Assembly: GCF_016806125.1 (NCBI RefSeq)
Contig: NZ_CP047166.1
Span: 4,030,001-4,094,000 of the forward strand
Direction: 5' to 3'
Source: Ponticoccus alexandrii
GTDB taxonomy: Bacteria > Pseudomonadota > Alphaproteobacteria > Rhodobacterales > Rhodobacteraceae
DNA: 64,000 bases
Positions 35,922 to 45,221 of this stretch are shown piece after piece; position 1 is the first letter of the stretch; each line of letters starts with the position of its first letter. The notes below the pieces were generated by a model. It was given only the letters and a program-made list of their open reading frames with translations. It searched no databases and was not told the DNA's origin. The position numbers and the translations under genes were made by a program.

Positions 35922-38177
35922 TCAGCCGACCTTGCAGGCGGCAAGAACGGCCATGTTCAGGATGTCATTTGCGGTCGAGTTCGTGGAACAGATCTGGATC
36001 GACTTGTCGATGCCCGCAAGAATTGGTCCGATCACTGTGGCGCCCGCCATCTCCTGCATCAGCTTGACCGAGATCGAGGCCGAGTGCCGCGCCGGAACCA
36101 CAAGGATGTTCGCCGGGCCGGTCAGGCGCTGGAAGGGATAGCTTTCCTGCGCGCGGGTGTTCAGCGCCACGTCCACGGTCATCTCGCCCTCGTATTCGAA
36201 GGAGACGCCGCGCTTGTCCAGCACGCGGGGCGCGAGATGCATCTTCTCGGCCCGCTCGGACACCGGGTAGCCGAAGGTCGAGAACGAGACGAATGCGACG
36301 CGCGGCTCCAGCCCCAGATGCCGGGCCACGCCCGCCGCGCGCTCTGCGATATTGGCAAGGTCGTTCTCGTCCGGCCATTCATGCACCAGCGTGTCGGCGA
36401 TCAGCACGATCCGGCCCTTGTGCAAGAGCGCCGTGATCCCCGCCGCGCCGTGCTTGGCGTCAGCATCGAAGACGTGGTTGATCAGCTCCATCGCATGGGC
36501 CGACTTGCGCGTGGCGCCGGTGATCAACCCGTCGCCATGGCCATGCGCCAGCATCAGCGCCGCGAAGACATGGCGGTCGCGCGCCGCAAGTCGATGGATG
36601 TCCTGCCGGTCCATGCCTTTGCGCTGAAGCCGGGTGTAGAGGAAGTCCTTGTAGGTGTCGAAATGGCGGGTGTTGGCCGCGTTCACCACCTCGAGTTCGC
36701 GCACCGCATCGCCAAGGCCCGCAGCTTCCAGCTTGGCCTTCACGTCGTTGTCGCGACCCACGACCAGCGCCTTGCCGAAACCGGATCGCTGGTAGGTCAC
36801 CGCTGCCCTCAGCACGCGCGGATCGTCGCCCTCGGCAAAGATCATGCGGGCCTGCGCGGCGCGGGCGCGGCTGTTGATCGACCGCAGGATCGAGGCGGTC
36901 GGGTCCATCCGCGACTTCAGCCCCAGTTCATAGCTGTCCATGTCCACGATGGGACGGCGGGCGGCGCCCGTGTCCATGCCCGCACGCGCCACGGCGGGCG
37001 GAATGCGGTGGATCAGACGCGGGTCGAAGGGCGTGGGGATGATGTAATCGCGCCCGAAGCTCAGCGATTTGCCATAGGCCAGCGCCACCTCGTCCGGCAC
37101 GTCCTCGCGCGCAAGATCGGCCAGCGCCTGCGCGCAGGCGATCTTCATCTCGTCATTGATGGCGCGGGCGTGGATGTCCAGCGCACCCCGGAACAGGTAG
37201 GGGAAGCCCAGCACGTTGTTGACCTGGTTCGGGTAGTCCGAACGGCCGGTGGCGACGATGGCATCGACGCGGACCTCATGCGCCTCTTCGGGCGTGATTT
37301 CCGGGTCCGGGTTCGCCATGGCGAAGATCACCGGGTTGTCGGCCATGCTGGCCACCATGTCCTGTGTCACCGCGCCCTTGGCCGAGACGCCAAGGAAGAC
37401 ATCCGCGCCTTTCATCGCCTCTTCAAGCGTGCGCAGATCGGTGGCGACCGCATGGGCCGATTTCCACTGGTTCATGCCCTCGGTGCGGCCCTGGTAGATC
37501 ACGCCCTTGGTGTCGCACATGATGCAGTTTTCGTGCCGCGCGCCCATGGACTTCAGCAGTTCCAGACAGGCGATCCCCGCCGCGCCCGCGCCGTTCAGGA
37601 CGATCTTCACGTCCTCGATCTTCTTGTCCGACAGATGCAGCGCATTGATCAGCCCCGCCGCGCAGATCACCGCCGTGCCGTGCTGGTCGTCGTGGAAGAC
37701 GGGGATGTCCATCTGCTCCTTGAGCGTCTGCTCGATGATGAAGCATTCCGGCGCCTTGATGTCTTCAAGGTTGATGCCGCCGAAGGTCGGCCCCATCAGC
37801 TTGACCGCCTTGATGAATTCCTCGGGGTCCTCGGTATCCAGCTCGATATCGATCGAGTTCACATCGGCGAAGCGCTTGAACAGAACCGCCTTGCCTTCCA
37901 TCACCGGCTTGCCGCCGAGCGCGCCAAGGTTGCCCAGACCCAGAACCGCCGTGCCGTTCGAGATCACGGCCACAAGGTTGCCCTTGTTTGTGTAGTCGTA
38001 GGCCAGTTCGGGATTCTCGGCGATGTCCTCGCAGGGGACGGCGACGCCGGGGGAGTAAGCAAGGCTCAGATCCCGTTGCGTGGTCATGGGAACGGTGGCC
38101 TGCACCTCCCACTTGCCCGGGGTCGGTTCAAGGTGAAAGGCCAGCGCCTCTTCGCGTGTCAGCTTTACCTTGGCCAT
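35922..38177 (-). CDS. maeB: NADP-dependent malic enzyme with phosphotransacetylase-like domain
   Basis: This 751-residue enzyme oxidatively decarboxylates malate to pyruvate. The N-terminal malic enzyme part (about 1-430) has SLAYSPGVAVPC, FHDDQHGTAV and the Rossmann loop NGAGAAGIACLELL. The C-terminal part (about 430-751) is the phosphotransacetylase-like domain (FAEGDDPRVLRAA, GLITGATRKSAH) typical of MaeB, usually a site of acetyl-CoA control and not itself an active PTA. The start at 38177 has a GAGGAGAG ribosome site. It diverges from mutS (143 bases). Confidence 0.96.
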   Translation of the reverse strand: MAKVKLTREEALAFHLEPTPGKWEVQATVPMTTQRDLSLAYSPGVAVPCEDIAENPELAYDYTNKGNLVAVISNGTAVLGLGNLGALGGKPVMEGKAVLFKRFADVNSIDIELDTEDPEEFIKAVKLMGPTFGGINLEDIKAPECFIIEQTLKEQMDIPVFHDDQHGTAVICAAGLINALHLSDKKIEDVKIVLNGAGAAGIACLELLKSMGARHENCIMCDTKGVIYQGRTEGMNQWKSAHAVATDLRTLEEAMKGADVFLGVSAKGAVTQDMVASMADNPVIFAMANPDPEITPEEAHEVRVDAIVATGRSDYPNQVNNVLGFPYLFRGALDIHARAINDEMKIACAQALADLAREDVPDEVALAYGKSLSFGRDYIIPTPFDPRLIHRIPPAVARAGMDTGAARRPIVDMDSYELGLKSRMDPTASILRSINSRARAAQARMIFAEGDDPRVLRAAVTYQRSGFGKALVVGRDNDVKAKLEAAGLGDAVRELEVVNAANTRHFDTYKDFLYTRLQRKGMDRQDIHRLAARDRHVFAALMLAHGHGDGLITGATRKSAHAMELINHVFDADAKHGAAGITALLHKGRIVLIADTLVHEWPDENDLANIAERAAGVARHLGLEPRVAFVSFSTFGYPVSERAEKMHLAPRVLDKRGVSFEYEGEMTVDVALNTRAQESYPFQRLTGPANILVVPARHSASISVKLMQEMAGATVIGPILAGIDKSIQICSTNSTANDILNMAVLAACKVG

Positions 38178-38320
38178 GATCTCTCCTCTTCGTCGCGACG
38201 GATTTTGCCTTAGCTCAAGGGGTCTTTGGGTACAACTGAAACCGGGGTTGCGGGGGTTTTTCGACTTTCGGGCCGGGCGCCGCATTTGTAGGGTCGCGCC
38301 AATTCGCGACGGGGGACCGC

Positions 38321-40951
38321 ATGACAACCGTGACGCCGATGATGGCGCAATATCTCGAGATCAAGGCACAGTATCCGGACGCCCTGCTGTTCTACCGCAT
38401 GGGCGATTTCTACGAGATGTTCTTCGACGACGCCGTGGCCGCATCCGAGGCGCTGGACATCGCCCTGACCAAGCGCGGCAAGCACGACGGCGACGACATT
38501 CCCATGTGCGGCGTGCCGGTGCACGCGGCCGAAGGCTATCTGCTGACGCTGATCCGCAAGGGCTTTCGCGTCGCGGTGGGCGAACAGCTGGAAAGCCCCG
38601 AAGAGGCGAAGAAGCGCGGGTCGAAATCCGTGGTGAAGCGCGATGTCGTGCGGCTGGTGACGCCCGGCACGCTGACCGAGGACTCGCTGCTGGAGGCGCG
38701 GCGCCACAACTACCTCGCCGCGCTGGGATCGGTGCGCGACGACTTCGCGCTGTCGTGGTGCGACATCTCGACGGGGGCGTTTCACGTGATGCCGCTGTCG
38801 CGCGCCCGCATCGGCGCGGAACTGGCGCGGCTGGCCCCGTCCGAACTGCTGCTGTCGGAAAAGGTCGAGGACACGCTGCGCGAGGTGCTGGACGATCTGG
38901 GACTGGAGCCAACCGTGCTGGGCGCCGCCTCTTTCGACAGCGGCGCGGCGACGGGGCGGCTTTGCACGCTTTTCGGGGTGCAGGAACTGACCGCCTTCGG
39001 CGACTTCGGCCGCCCGGAACTCTCGGCCATGGGGGCGCTGGTCGACTATCTCGACATCACCCAGAAGGGCCGCTTGCCGCTGCTGCGCCCGCCGCGCGCA
39101 GAGGCCGTGTCGCGCCTGATGCAGATCGACGCCGCGACGCGCCGCAATCTGGAACTGACGTCCAGCCTTCAGGGCGGGCGGGCCGGATCGCTGCTGTCGG
39201 TGATCGACCGCACCGTGACCTCAGGCGGCGCGCGCCTGCTGGAGCGGCGCGTTTCCTCGCCCTCGCGCGAGTTGCCGGTGATCCGCGAGCGGCTGGAGGC
39301 GGTTCAGTGGGGCGTCTCGTCCTCCGGCTCCGACGCGTTGCGGGACGCGCTGCGGCGGGTGCCCGACGTCGACCGCGCGCTGTCGCGGCTGGGGCTGGAC
39401 CGGGGCGGGCCGCGCGACCTTGCCGCCGTCCGCAACGCGCTGGCACAGGCCGAGGCCCTGTCCGGGCGGCTGGAAGGCGAGGAACTGCCCGACCTGCTGA
39501 CCCGCAGCCGCGCGGATCTGGGCGGCTTCGACGACCTGCTGGGCCTGCTGGATGCCGCCCTGATCGCCGAGCCGCCCCTGATGGTGCGCGACGGCGGCTT
39601 TGTCGCGCCCGGCTACGACGAGGCGCTGGATCAGGCGCGCACGCTGCGGGACGAGGGCAGGGGCGTCATCGCTCGTATGCAAGGTGAATACAGCGCCGAG
39701 ACCGGCATCGGCTCGCTGAAGATCAAGCACAACAACGTGCTGGGCTACTTCATCGAAGTGACGGCCACGCATGCCGACAAGATGCACGCCCTGTCCGAGC
39801 GCTTCATCCACCGGCAAACCACCGCGAACCAGGTGCGGTTCACGACCGTCGATCTGTCGGATCTGGAAACGCGTATTCTCAATGCCGGGAACGAGGCGCT
39901 GGAGATCGAAAAACGGCTTTACGAGGCGCTGAAGACCGCGATCCTCGAACAGGCGCCGGGTCTGTCGACGCTGGCGCTGGCGCTGTCGGAGTTCGACCTG
40001 ACGCTGGGCCTTGCCGAACTGGCGCGGCAGCGCGACTGGTGCGCGCCGCAGGTGGACGACAGCCGCGCCTTCGCCATCGACGCGGGCCGCCATCCGGTGG
40101 TCGAGGCGGCGCTACAGGCCAGCGGCGCGCCCTTCATCGCCAATGATTGCGGGTTGAGCGCCGAGGGCGACGCCGCCGCCGTGACGCTGCTGACCGGCCC
40201 CAACATGGCCGGTAAGTCGACCTACCTGCGGCAGAACGCGCTGATCGCGCTGCTGGCGCAGATGGGGTCCTTCGTGCCGGCGCGCGCGGCGCATATCGGC
40301 ATCGTCAGCCAGATCTTCAGCCGCGTCGGCGCCTCGGACGATCTGGCGCGCGGGCGCTCGACCTTCATGGTCGAGATGGTCGAGACCGCCGCGATCCTCA
40401 ATCAGGCCGATGCGCGGGCGCTGGTGATCCTCGACGAGATCGGGCGCGGCACGGCGACCTATGACGGGCTGTCGATCGCATGGGCCACGCTGGAACACCT
40501 GCACGAGGTCAACCGCGTGCGCGGCCTTTTCGCGACGCATTACCACGAGATGACCGTGCTGGCGGGCAAGCTGAAGGGCGTGAAGAACGCCACCGTCGCG
40601 GTGAAAGAGTGGGAGGGCGACGTGATCTTCCTGCACGAGGTGCGCGAGGGCGCGGCGGACCGGTCCTACGGTGTGCAGGTGGCGCAGCTTGCGGGCCTGC
40701 CCAAGGCGGTGATCGCCCGCGCCCGCGACGTGCTGGAGGCGCTGGAGAAGGGCGAGCGCGAGAAGGCCGCACCCATGGCGCTGATCGACGACCTGCCACT
40801 GTTCAGCGCCGCCTCTCAGCGCGACGTGCCCAAGGCTGTTTCCCGTGAAACATCCGAAGTCGAAGAGCGGCTGGCCGCCCTGCACCCGGACGAGATGACC
40901 CCGCGCGAGGCAATGGATGCGCTTTATGCGCTGAAGGGTCTTCTGAAATGA
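38321..40951 (+). CDS. mutS: DNA mismatch repair protein MutS
   Basis: This 876-residue mismatch sensor and clamp ATPase has the mismatch-reading Phe-X-Glu motif in MGDFYEMF, the lever and clamp region, Walker A GPNMAGKST, Walker B LVILDEIGRGT and the HYHEMT segment. Near the C-terminus the coding sequence contains a one-mismatch parS copy (40837-40852) read as VSRET. The stop codon is the first part of the A-run and hairpin that terminates grpE from the other strand. Confidence 0.97.
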   Translation: MTTVTPMMAQYLEIKAQYPDALLFYRMGDFYEMFFDDAVAASEALDIALTKRGKHDGDDIPMCGVPVHAAEGYLLTLIRKGFRVAVGEQLESPEEAKKRGSKSVVKRDVVRLVTPGTLTEDSLLEARRHNYLAALGSVRDDFALSWCDISTGAFHVMPLSRARIGAELARLAPSELLLSEKVEDTLREVLDDLGLEPTVLGAASFDSGAATGRLCTLFGVQELTAFGDFGRPELSAMGALVDYLDITQKGRLPLLRPPRAEAVSRLMQIDAATRRNLELTSSLQGGRAGSLLSVIDRTVTSGGARLLERRVSSPSRELPVIRERLEAVQWGVSSSGSDALRDALRRVPDVDRALSRLGLDRGGPRDLAAVRNALAQAEALSGRLEGEELPDLLTRSRADLGGFDDLLGLLDAALIAEPPLMVRDGGFVAPGYDEALDQARTLRDEGRGVIARMQGEYSAETGIGSLKIKHNNVLGYFIEVTATHADKMHALSERFIHRQTTANQVRFTTVDLSDLETRILNAGNEALEIEKRLYEALKTAILEQAPGLSTLALALSEFDLTLGLAELARQRDWCAPQVDDSRAFAIDAGRHPVVEAALQASGAPFIANDCGLSAEGDAAAVTLLTGPNMAGKSTYLRQNALIALLAQMGSFVPARAAHIGIVSQIFSRVGASDDLARGRSTFMVEMVETAAILNQADARALVILDEIGRGTATYDGLSIAWATLEHLHEVNRVRGLFATHYHEMTVLAGKLKGVKNATVAVKEWEGDVIFLHEVREGAADRSYGVQVAQLAGLPKAVIARARDVLEALEKGEREKAAPMALIDDLPLFSAASQRDVPKAVSRETSEVEERLAALHPDEMTPREAMDALYALKGLLK
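40837..40852. promoter_or_regulatory. parS: parS-like site inside mutS (one mismatch)
   Basis: TGTTTCCCGTGAAACA differs from the perfect 16-bp parS palindrome at one base (C for A at position 7). It lies in frame in mutS, 4.4 kb from parB. Weak ParB binding is plausible but needs testing. Confidence 0.55.
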
Positions 40952-40976
40952 AAAAAGCCGGGCATCAGCCCGGCTT
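40951..40976 (-). terminator. Terminator of hrcA-grpE, overlapping the mutS stop
   Basis: A 9-bp stem (40955-40963 with 40968-40976) with an ATCA loop is followed on the minus strand by a T-run (complement of 40951-40956). It lies 25 bases after the grpE stop. The first A of the run belongs to the mutS stop codon. Confidence 0.85.
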
Positions 40977-41001
40977 ACGGTTCTGTGCGATCTGGCCCGG
41001 C

Positions 41002-41565
41002 TCAGCTGGCAGGCATCGAGCTGACGCCGACCTGCGCGGGACGCAGCAACCGGTCGTACAGAAGGAAGCCTTCGGCAGAGACCTGAATGATCTCGCCCGC
41101 CTTGGTGCCCGGCACCGGGGCCTCGAACATGGCCTCGTGTTCCTTGGGGTCGAAACGGTCGCCAACCTCGGGCGAGATGCGGGTCACACCGTGCTTGTCG
41201 AAGACCTTCAGAAGCTCTTTCAGCGTCAGTTCCACACCTTCGACCAGCGCGGTCGAGGCGCCGCTTTCGTCCTCTTTCGCGGCTGCCAGCGCGCGGTTGA
41301 GGTTGTCGTAGACCGGCAGAAGGTCGCGCGCGATGCGCGTCCCGCCGTAGGCCTGCGCCTCGCGGCGGTCCTTGTCGGCGCGCTTGCGGGCGTTCTCGGC
41401 ATCTGCCAGCGCCCGCATGAAGCGGTCCTTGTAGTCGTCGCGCTCGGCCCGGAGCGTATCCAGTTCCAGCGCCTCGTCGTCGATCTCTTCGGTACGACCC
41501 GCCGATTCCTCGGCCTCTGCCGCGTCGATGTCATCCAGAAAATCGTCTTTGTTCGCGTCTGCCAT
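41002..41565 (-). CDS. grpE: GrpE, nucleotide exchange factor for DnaK
   Basis: This 187-residue co-chaperone releases ADP from DnaK. It starts with an acidic tail, followed by a long helix (LRAERDDYKDRFMRALADAEN) and the C-terminal beta domain with RISPEVGDRFDPKEHEAMF and VSAEGFLLYDRLLRPA. It lies 3 bases after hrcA in the standard hrcA-grpE order; dnaK-dnaJ are not in the window. Confidence 0.96.
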   Translation of the reverse strand: MADANKDDFLDDIDAAEAEESAGRTEEIDDEALELDTLRAERDDYKDRFMRALADAENARKRADKDRREAQAYGGTRIARDLLPVYDNLNRALAAAKEDESGASTALVEGVELTLKELLKVFDKHGVTRISPEVGDRFDPKEHEAMFEAPVPGTKAGEIIQVSAEGFLLYDRLLRPAQVGVSSMPAS

Positions 41566-41568
41566 GCT

Positions 41569-42639
41569 TCACCTCTGACTCTGCCCGGACAGCAGGCGTC
41601 CGACCAGTTGGGCCGTGTAATCCACGATGGGAACGATGCGCCCGTAGTTGAGGCGCGTGGGTCCGATGACCCCAACCGCGCCGATGATCTTTCGGTCCGC
41701 GTTCATATAAGGAGACACCACCAGAGAGGAACCCGAAAGTGAGAAAAGTTTGTTCTCGGAGCCGATAAAAATGCGGACTCCCTCGCCCTCGTCGGTCAGT
41801 TCGAGGAACTCGGCAATGTCCCGCTTGCGCTCGAGGTCGTCGAAAAGGCTGCGGATGCGGTCCAGCTCTTCCTCGGCGGCCTCGTCGCCCAGCAGATTCG
41901 CGCGGCCCCGGACGATCAGCCGTTCGGTGCTGTGGCCGGGCTTGTCCCAGACGGCGATGCCCGCGTCGATCAGATCGGCGGCCAGCGTGTCCAGCTCCTG
42001 ACGGCGGCGGGCGATCTCCGACGCCATGACCGTCCGCAGGTCCGACAGGGTCCGCCCCTCCAGCAGGGCGTTTACGAAGTTCGCGGCCTCGCGCATGGAC
42101 GAGGGCGTCTGGCCGGGCGGCGGGGTAAACACGCGGTTCTCCACATGGCCGTCGGCGAAGACGATCACCACCAGCGCGCGGTCCTGCGCAAGGCTGACGA
42201 ACTCGATATGCTTGAGCGGCGCCTCGTGCTTCGGCGTCAGCACCAGCGAGGCGCCCTGCGTGACACCAGACAGGGCAGAGCCGACCTGATCCAGCAGGTC
42301 GCCCACGTCGCCAAGGCTGGTTCCGGCGGTGGCGTCCAGCTTTACCCGATCCTCGTCGTCGAGGTCGCGCACCTCGAGCAGGCTGTCCACGAACATGCGC
42401 AGCCCCAGATGCGTCGGCACACGCCCGGCAGAAACATGCGGGCTGTCGAGCAGGCCGAGGAATTCGAGGTCCTGCATCACGTTGCGGATGGTCGCGGCAG
42501 AGACCTTTTCCGACAGGCTGCGCGTCAGCGTGCGCGACCCGACCGGCTCGCCGTTCTCCAGATAGCCTTCGACCACGCGGCGAAAGACTTCGCGCGACCG
42601 GTCATTCATCTGGGACAGGATTTCGCCTCTTTCTTTCAT
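41569..42639 (-). CDS. hrcA: Heat-inducible transcription repressor HrcA
   Basis: This 356-residue repressor binds CIRCE operators upstream of groE and other chaperone genes. The N-terminal winged helix (residues about 10-80: SREVFRRVVEGYLENGEPVG, SAATIRNVMQDLE) and the GVIGPTRLNYGRIVPIV C-terminal motif are characteristic. MNDRS, 10 codons in, is an alternative start. No CIRCE element precedes this operon, so HrcA may not control itself here. Confidence 0.96.
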   Translation of the reverse strand: MKERGEILSQMNDRSREVFRRVVEGYLENGEPVGSRTLTRSLSEKVSAATIRNVMQDLEFLGLLDSPHVSAGRVPTHLGLRMFVDSLLEVRDLDDEDRVKLDATAGTSLGDVGDLLDQVGSALSGVTQGASLVLTPKHEAPLKHIEFVSLAQDRALVVIVFADGHVENRVFTPPPGQTPSSMREAANFVNALLEGRTLSDLRTVMASEIARRRQELDTLAADLIDAGIAVWDKPGHSTERLIVRGRANLLGDEAAEEELDRIRSLFDDLERKRDIAEFLELTDEGEGVRIFIGSENKLFSLSGSSLVVSPYMNADRKIIGAVGVIGPTRLNYGRIVPIVDYTAQLVGRLLSGQSQR

Positions 42640-42660
42640 CGCTCGCCTCGCCTTGTTGTC

Positions 42661-42688
42661 ATTAAAGACGGGTGAAGGGCCGCGTCAA
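42661..42688 (-). promoter_or_regulatory. Putative promoter of hrcA-grpE
   Basis: On the minus strand TTGACG (complement of 42683-42688) and TTTAAT (complement of 42661-42666) are spaced by 16 bases, 22 bases before the hrcA ATG. This resembles a sigma-70 promoter; no CIRCE repeat is seen. Confidence 0.5.
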
Positions 42689-42749
42689 TCGGGGTTGCAC
42701 CGGGGGCAGGGCCGGGATTATCCCGAGTTAGCTCAAGGAAGGACATCAC

Positions 42750-43463
42750 ATGCGGCCGTCAGGACGAGATTTAAGCGAAATGCGCGCGGTTTCAATCGAG
42801 ACCAACGTGACCAAGCACGCCGAAGGGTCGTGCCTGATCAAGATGGGCGACACCCATGTGCTGTGCACCGCGTCATTGGAAGAGCGCGTGCCGCCCTTCA
42901 TCAAAGGCTCTGGCCAGGGCTGGGTGACGGCGGAATACGGCATGCTGCCGCGTTCGACCTCGTCGCGGATGCGCCGCGAGGCGGCCAGTGGCAAGCAGGG
43001 CGGACGCACGGTGGAGATCCAGCGCCTGATCGGTCGCGCCCTGCGCGCGGGCGTGGACCGCAACGCGCTTGGCGAACGCCAGATCACCGTGGATTGCGAC
43101 GTCATTCAGGCGGACGGCGGCACGCGCTGCGCCTCGATCACCGGCGGCTGGGTCGCCCTGCGGCTGGCGGTGAACAAACTGCTGAAAGCGCGCGATATCG
43201 TGACCGATCCGCTGATCTCGCCGGTCGCTGCTGTCTCTTGCGGCATCTACGCCGGACAGCCGGTGCTGGACCTCGACTACCCCGAGGACAGCGAGGCGGG
43301 CGTCGACGGCAACTTTATCCTGCGCGGCGACGGCTCGCTGATCGAGGTGCAGATGAGCGCCGAGGGCTCCGTCTTCAGCCGCGACCAGATGGGCAAGCTC
43401 ATGGACCTCGCCGAGAAGGGCGTGCAGGAACTGGTTCAGGCGCAACTGGCGGCGACCGCATGA
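42750..43463 (+). CDS. rph: Ribonuclease PH
   Basis: RNase PH trims tRNA 3' ends by phosphorolysis. The 237-residue protein has [12 protein letters not shown], the [17 protein letters not shown] segment with phosphate-binding Arg, and [18 protein letters not shown]. It is the first gene of rph-rdgB-hemW and diverges from hrcA. Its stop overlaps the rdgB start (ATGA, 43460-43463). Confidence 0.96.
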   Translation: MRPSGRDLSEMRAVSIETNVTKHAEGSCLIKMGDTHVLCTASLEERVPPFIKGSGQGWVTAEYGMLPRSTSSRMRREAASGKQGGRTVEIQRLIGRALRAGVDRNALGERQITVDCDVIQADGGTRCASITGGWVALRLAVNKLLKARDIVTDPLISPVAAVSCGIYAGQPVLDLDYPEDSEAGVDGNFILRGDGSLIEVQMSAEGSVFSRDQMGKLMDLAEKGVQELVQAQLAATA

Positions 43464-44071
43464 CACGGCGGTTCGAGGGCGACCGACTTCTGGTCGCCAC
43501 CCACAACAAGGGCAAGCTCGAAGAGATCGCTGACCTGCTGAAGCCCTACGGGGTGACGGTGGTCGGCGCTGCCGAGATGGACCTGCCGGAGCCTGTCGAA
43601 GACGGCACGACCTTCGTCGAGAACGCCCGGATCAAGGCCCATGCGGCGGCCAGGGCCACCGGCCTTCCCGCGCTGTCCGACGACTCGGGCATCGAGATCG
43701 ACGCGCTGGACAAGGCCCCGGGCGTTTACACGGCGGATTGGGCGGAAACGCCCAATGGCCGGGATTTCGTGATGGCCATGACCAAGTCGCACGACAAGCT
43801 GGTGCAAAGCGGGGCACCCCAGCCCTGGACGGCGCGGTTCTGCTGTACGCTGGTGCTGGCATGGCCCGACGGCCACGACGAGGTGTTTCCGGGCGTGATG
43901 GAAGGCCAGGTCGTATGGCCCATGCGCGGCGATCAGGGCCACGGCTACGACCCGATTTTCCAGCCCCGGGGCTACGACGTGACCTTCGGCGAGATGGATC
44001 GCTGGCAGAAGAACCGCATCAGCCATCGCGCCGATGCCTTCCGCAAGTTCGTGGCGGGCTGCTTTGCCTGA
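43460..44071 (+). CDS. rdgB: dITP/XTP pyrophosphatase (HAM1/RdgB)
   Basis: This 203-residue housecleaning enzyme removes non-canonical purine nucleotides. It shows [14 protein letters not shown], the catalytic [10 protein letters not shown] and GHGYDPIF with FGEM near the end. The start at 43460 overlaps the rph stop by 4 bases; a much longer open frame upstream is the wrong frame of rph. Its stop overlaps the start of hemW. Confidence 0.96.
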   Translation: MTRRFEGDRLLVATHNKGKLEEIADLLKPYGVTVVGAAEMDLPEPVEDGTTFVENARIKAHAAARATGLPALSDDSGIEIDALDKAPGVYTADWAETPNGRDFVMAMTKSHDKLVQSGAPQPWTARFCCTLVLAWPDGHDEVFPGVMEGQVVWPMRGDQGHGYDPIFQPRGYDVTFGEMDRWQKNRISHRADAFRKFVAGCFA

Positions 44072-45218
44072 AACCTGGCAAATCGGGGGCTTTGGCCTGT
44101 ACGTGCATTGGCCCTTTTGTGAGGCCAAATGCCCCTATTGCGACTTCAACTCGCATGTCACGCGCGAGATTGACCAGTCCCGCTGGGCCCACGCCCTTGC
44201 CGCAGAGGTCCGGCGCGCCGCAGAGGAAACGCCGGGGCGGGTGCTGACCTCGATCTTCTTCGGCGGCGGGACTCCGTCTTTGATGGCACCGGAAACCGTG
44301 GCGGTCGTGATCGATGCTGCGCGCGCGGCCTGGACCTTTTCCAACGACATCGAGATCACGCTGGAGGCCAACCCCCGGTCGGTCGAGGCGGCAAAGTTCC
44401 GGGGCTTTCGCGAGGCCGGGGTAAACCGGGTCTCGCTGGGGGTCCAGTCGCTGCGCGAGGATGACTTGCGGCGACTTGGGCGCCTGCACGACGTCGCAGA
44501 GGCCCGCAAGGCGGTGGAAGTGGCCCGGGCGGAATTTGACCGCGTGAGTTTCGATCTGATTTATGCGCGGCAAGGGCAGGGGCTGGACGACTGGCGGAGC
44601 GAGCTGCGCGAGGCGCTGGAGATGGCCGCCGACCATCTGTCGCTGTACCAGCTGACCATCGAACCCGGAACTGCCTTCTGGGACCGGGCACAGGTGGGGC
44701 GCTTGCGCGGCCTGCCCGGCGACGATCTTGCGGCTGACATGTACGAGTTGACGCAGGATCTGTGTGGCGAGGCCGGGATGGCCGCCTACGAGGTCTCGAA
44801 CCATGCACAGCCCGGCGCTGAATCGCGGCACAACCTGATCTACTGGCGGCAGGGTGACTGGGTGGGCGTTGGCCCCGGTGCGCACGGGCGCCTGTCCATT
44901 GGCGGCCTGCGTCAGGGGCGCGTCGCGCATATGGCGCCGGGCCGCTGGATCGCGGCCGCCGAAGCAGGAAGCGGTGAAGAGTCTCGCGAAACCCTGTCCG
45001 CGGCGGATATGGCCGCCGAATACCTCATGATGGGGTTTAGAATCTCTGAGCCACTGGATTTAGTGCGTTTGCGCAAACTAGATCCCACTGCCGCGCCAGA
45101 AGAAAAGCTGCGGGATCTGGTTGATCTTGGTCTGTTGACACAAGCGGATCAGGGAATCAGGACCACCCCCAAGGGGCGCATGGTCCTGAATGCCGTGATT
45201 TCCGAGCTTTTGCCCTAA
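44064..45218 (+). CDS. hemW: HemW, radical-SAM haem-trafficking protein (HemN-like)
   Basis: The radical-SAM cluster CxxxCxxC is present in PFCEAKCPYC. The HNxxYW motif (RHNLIYW) marks HemW and not the true coproporphyrinogen dehydrogenase HemN. HemW binds haem and is thought to deliver it. I prefer the TTG at 44064 (overlapping rdgB by 8 bases), because relatives begin a few residues before the GGFGLYVHWPF segment. The ATG at 44034 would overlap rdgB by 38 bases and add 10 residues. Confidence 0.9.
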   Translation: MPETWQIGGFGLYVHWPFCEAKCPYCDFNSHVTREIDQSRWAHALAAEVRRAAEETPGRVLTSIFFGGGTPSLMAPETVAVVIDAARAAWTFSNDIEITLEANPRSVEAAKFRGFREAGVNRVSLGVQSLREDDLRRLGRLHDVAEARKAVEVARAEFDRVSFDLIYARQGQGLDDWRSELREALEMAADHLSLYQLTIEPGTAFWDRAQVGRLRGLPGDDLAADMYELTQDLCGEAGMAAYEVSNHAQPGAESRHNLIYWRQGDWVGVGPGAHGRLSIGGLRQGRVAHMAPGRWIAAAEAGSGEESRETLSAADMAAEYLMMGFRISEPLDLVRLRKLDPTAAPEEKLRDLVDLGLLTQADQGIRTTPKGRMVLNAVISELLP

Positions 45219-45221
45219 TCC

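Noticed and set aside
42640-42749. CIRCE element upstream of hrcA
   Set aside because: Only a partial TTAGCTC word is present; the required inverted repeat with 9-base spacer is missing.
42653-43459. Apparent long N-terminal extension of rdgB
   Set aside because: It is a shifted frame of rph; the true start overlaps the rph stop at 43460.
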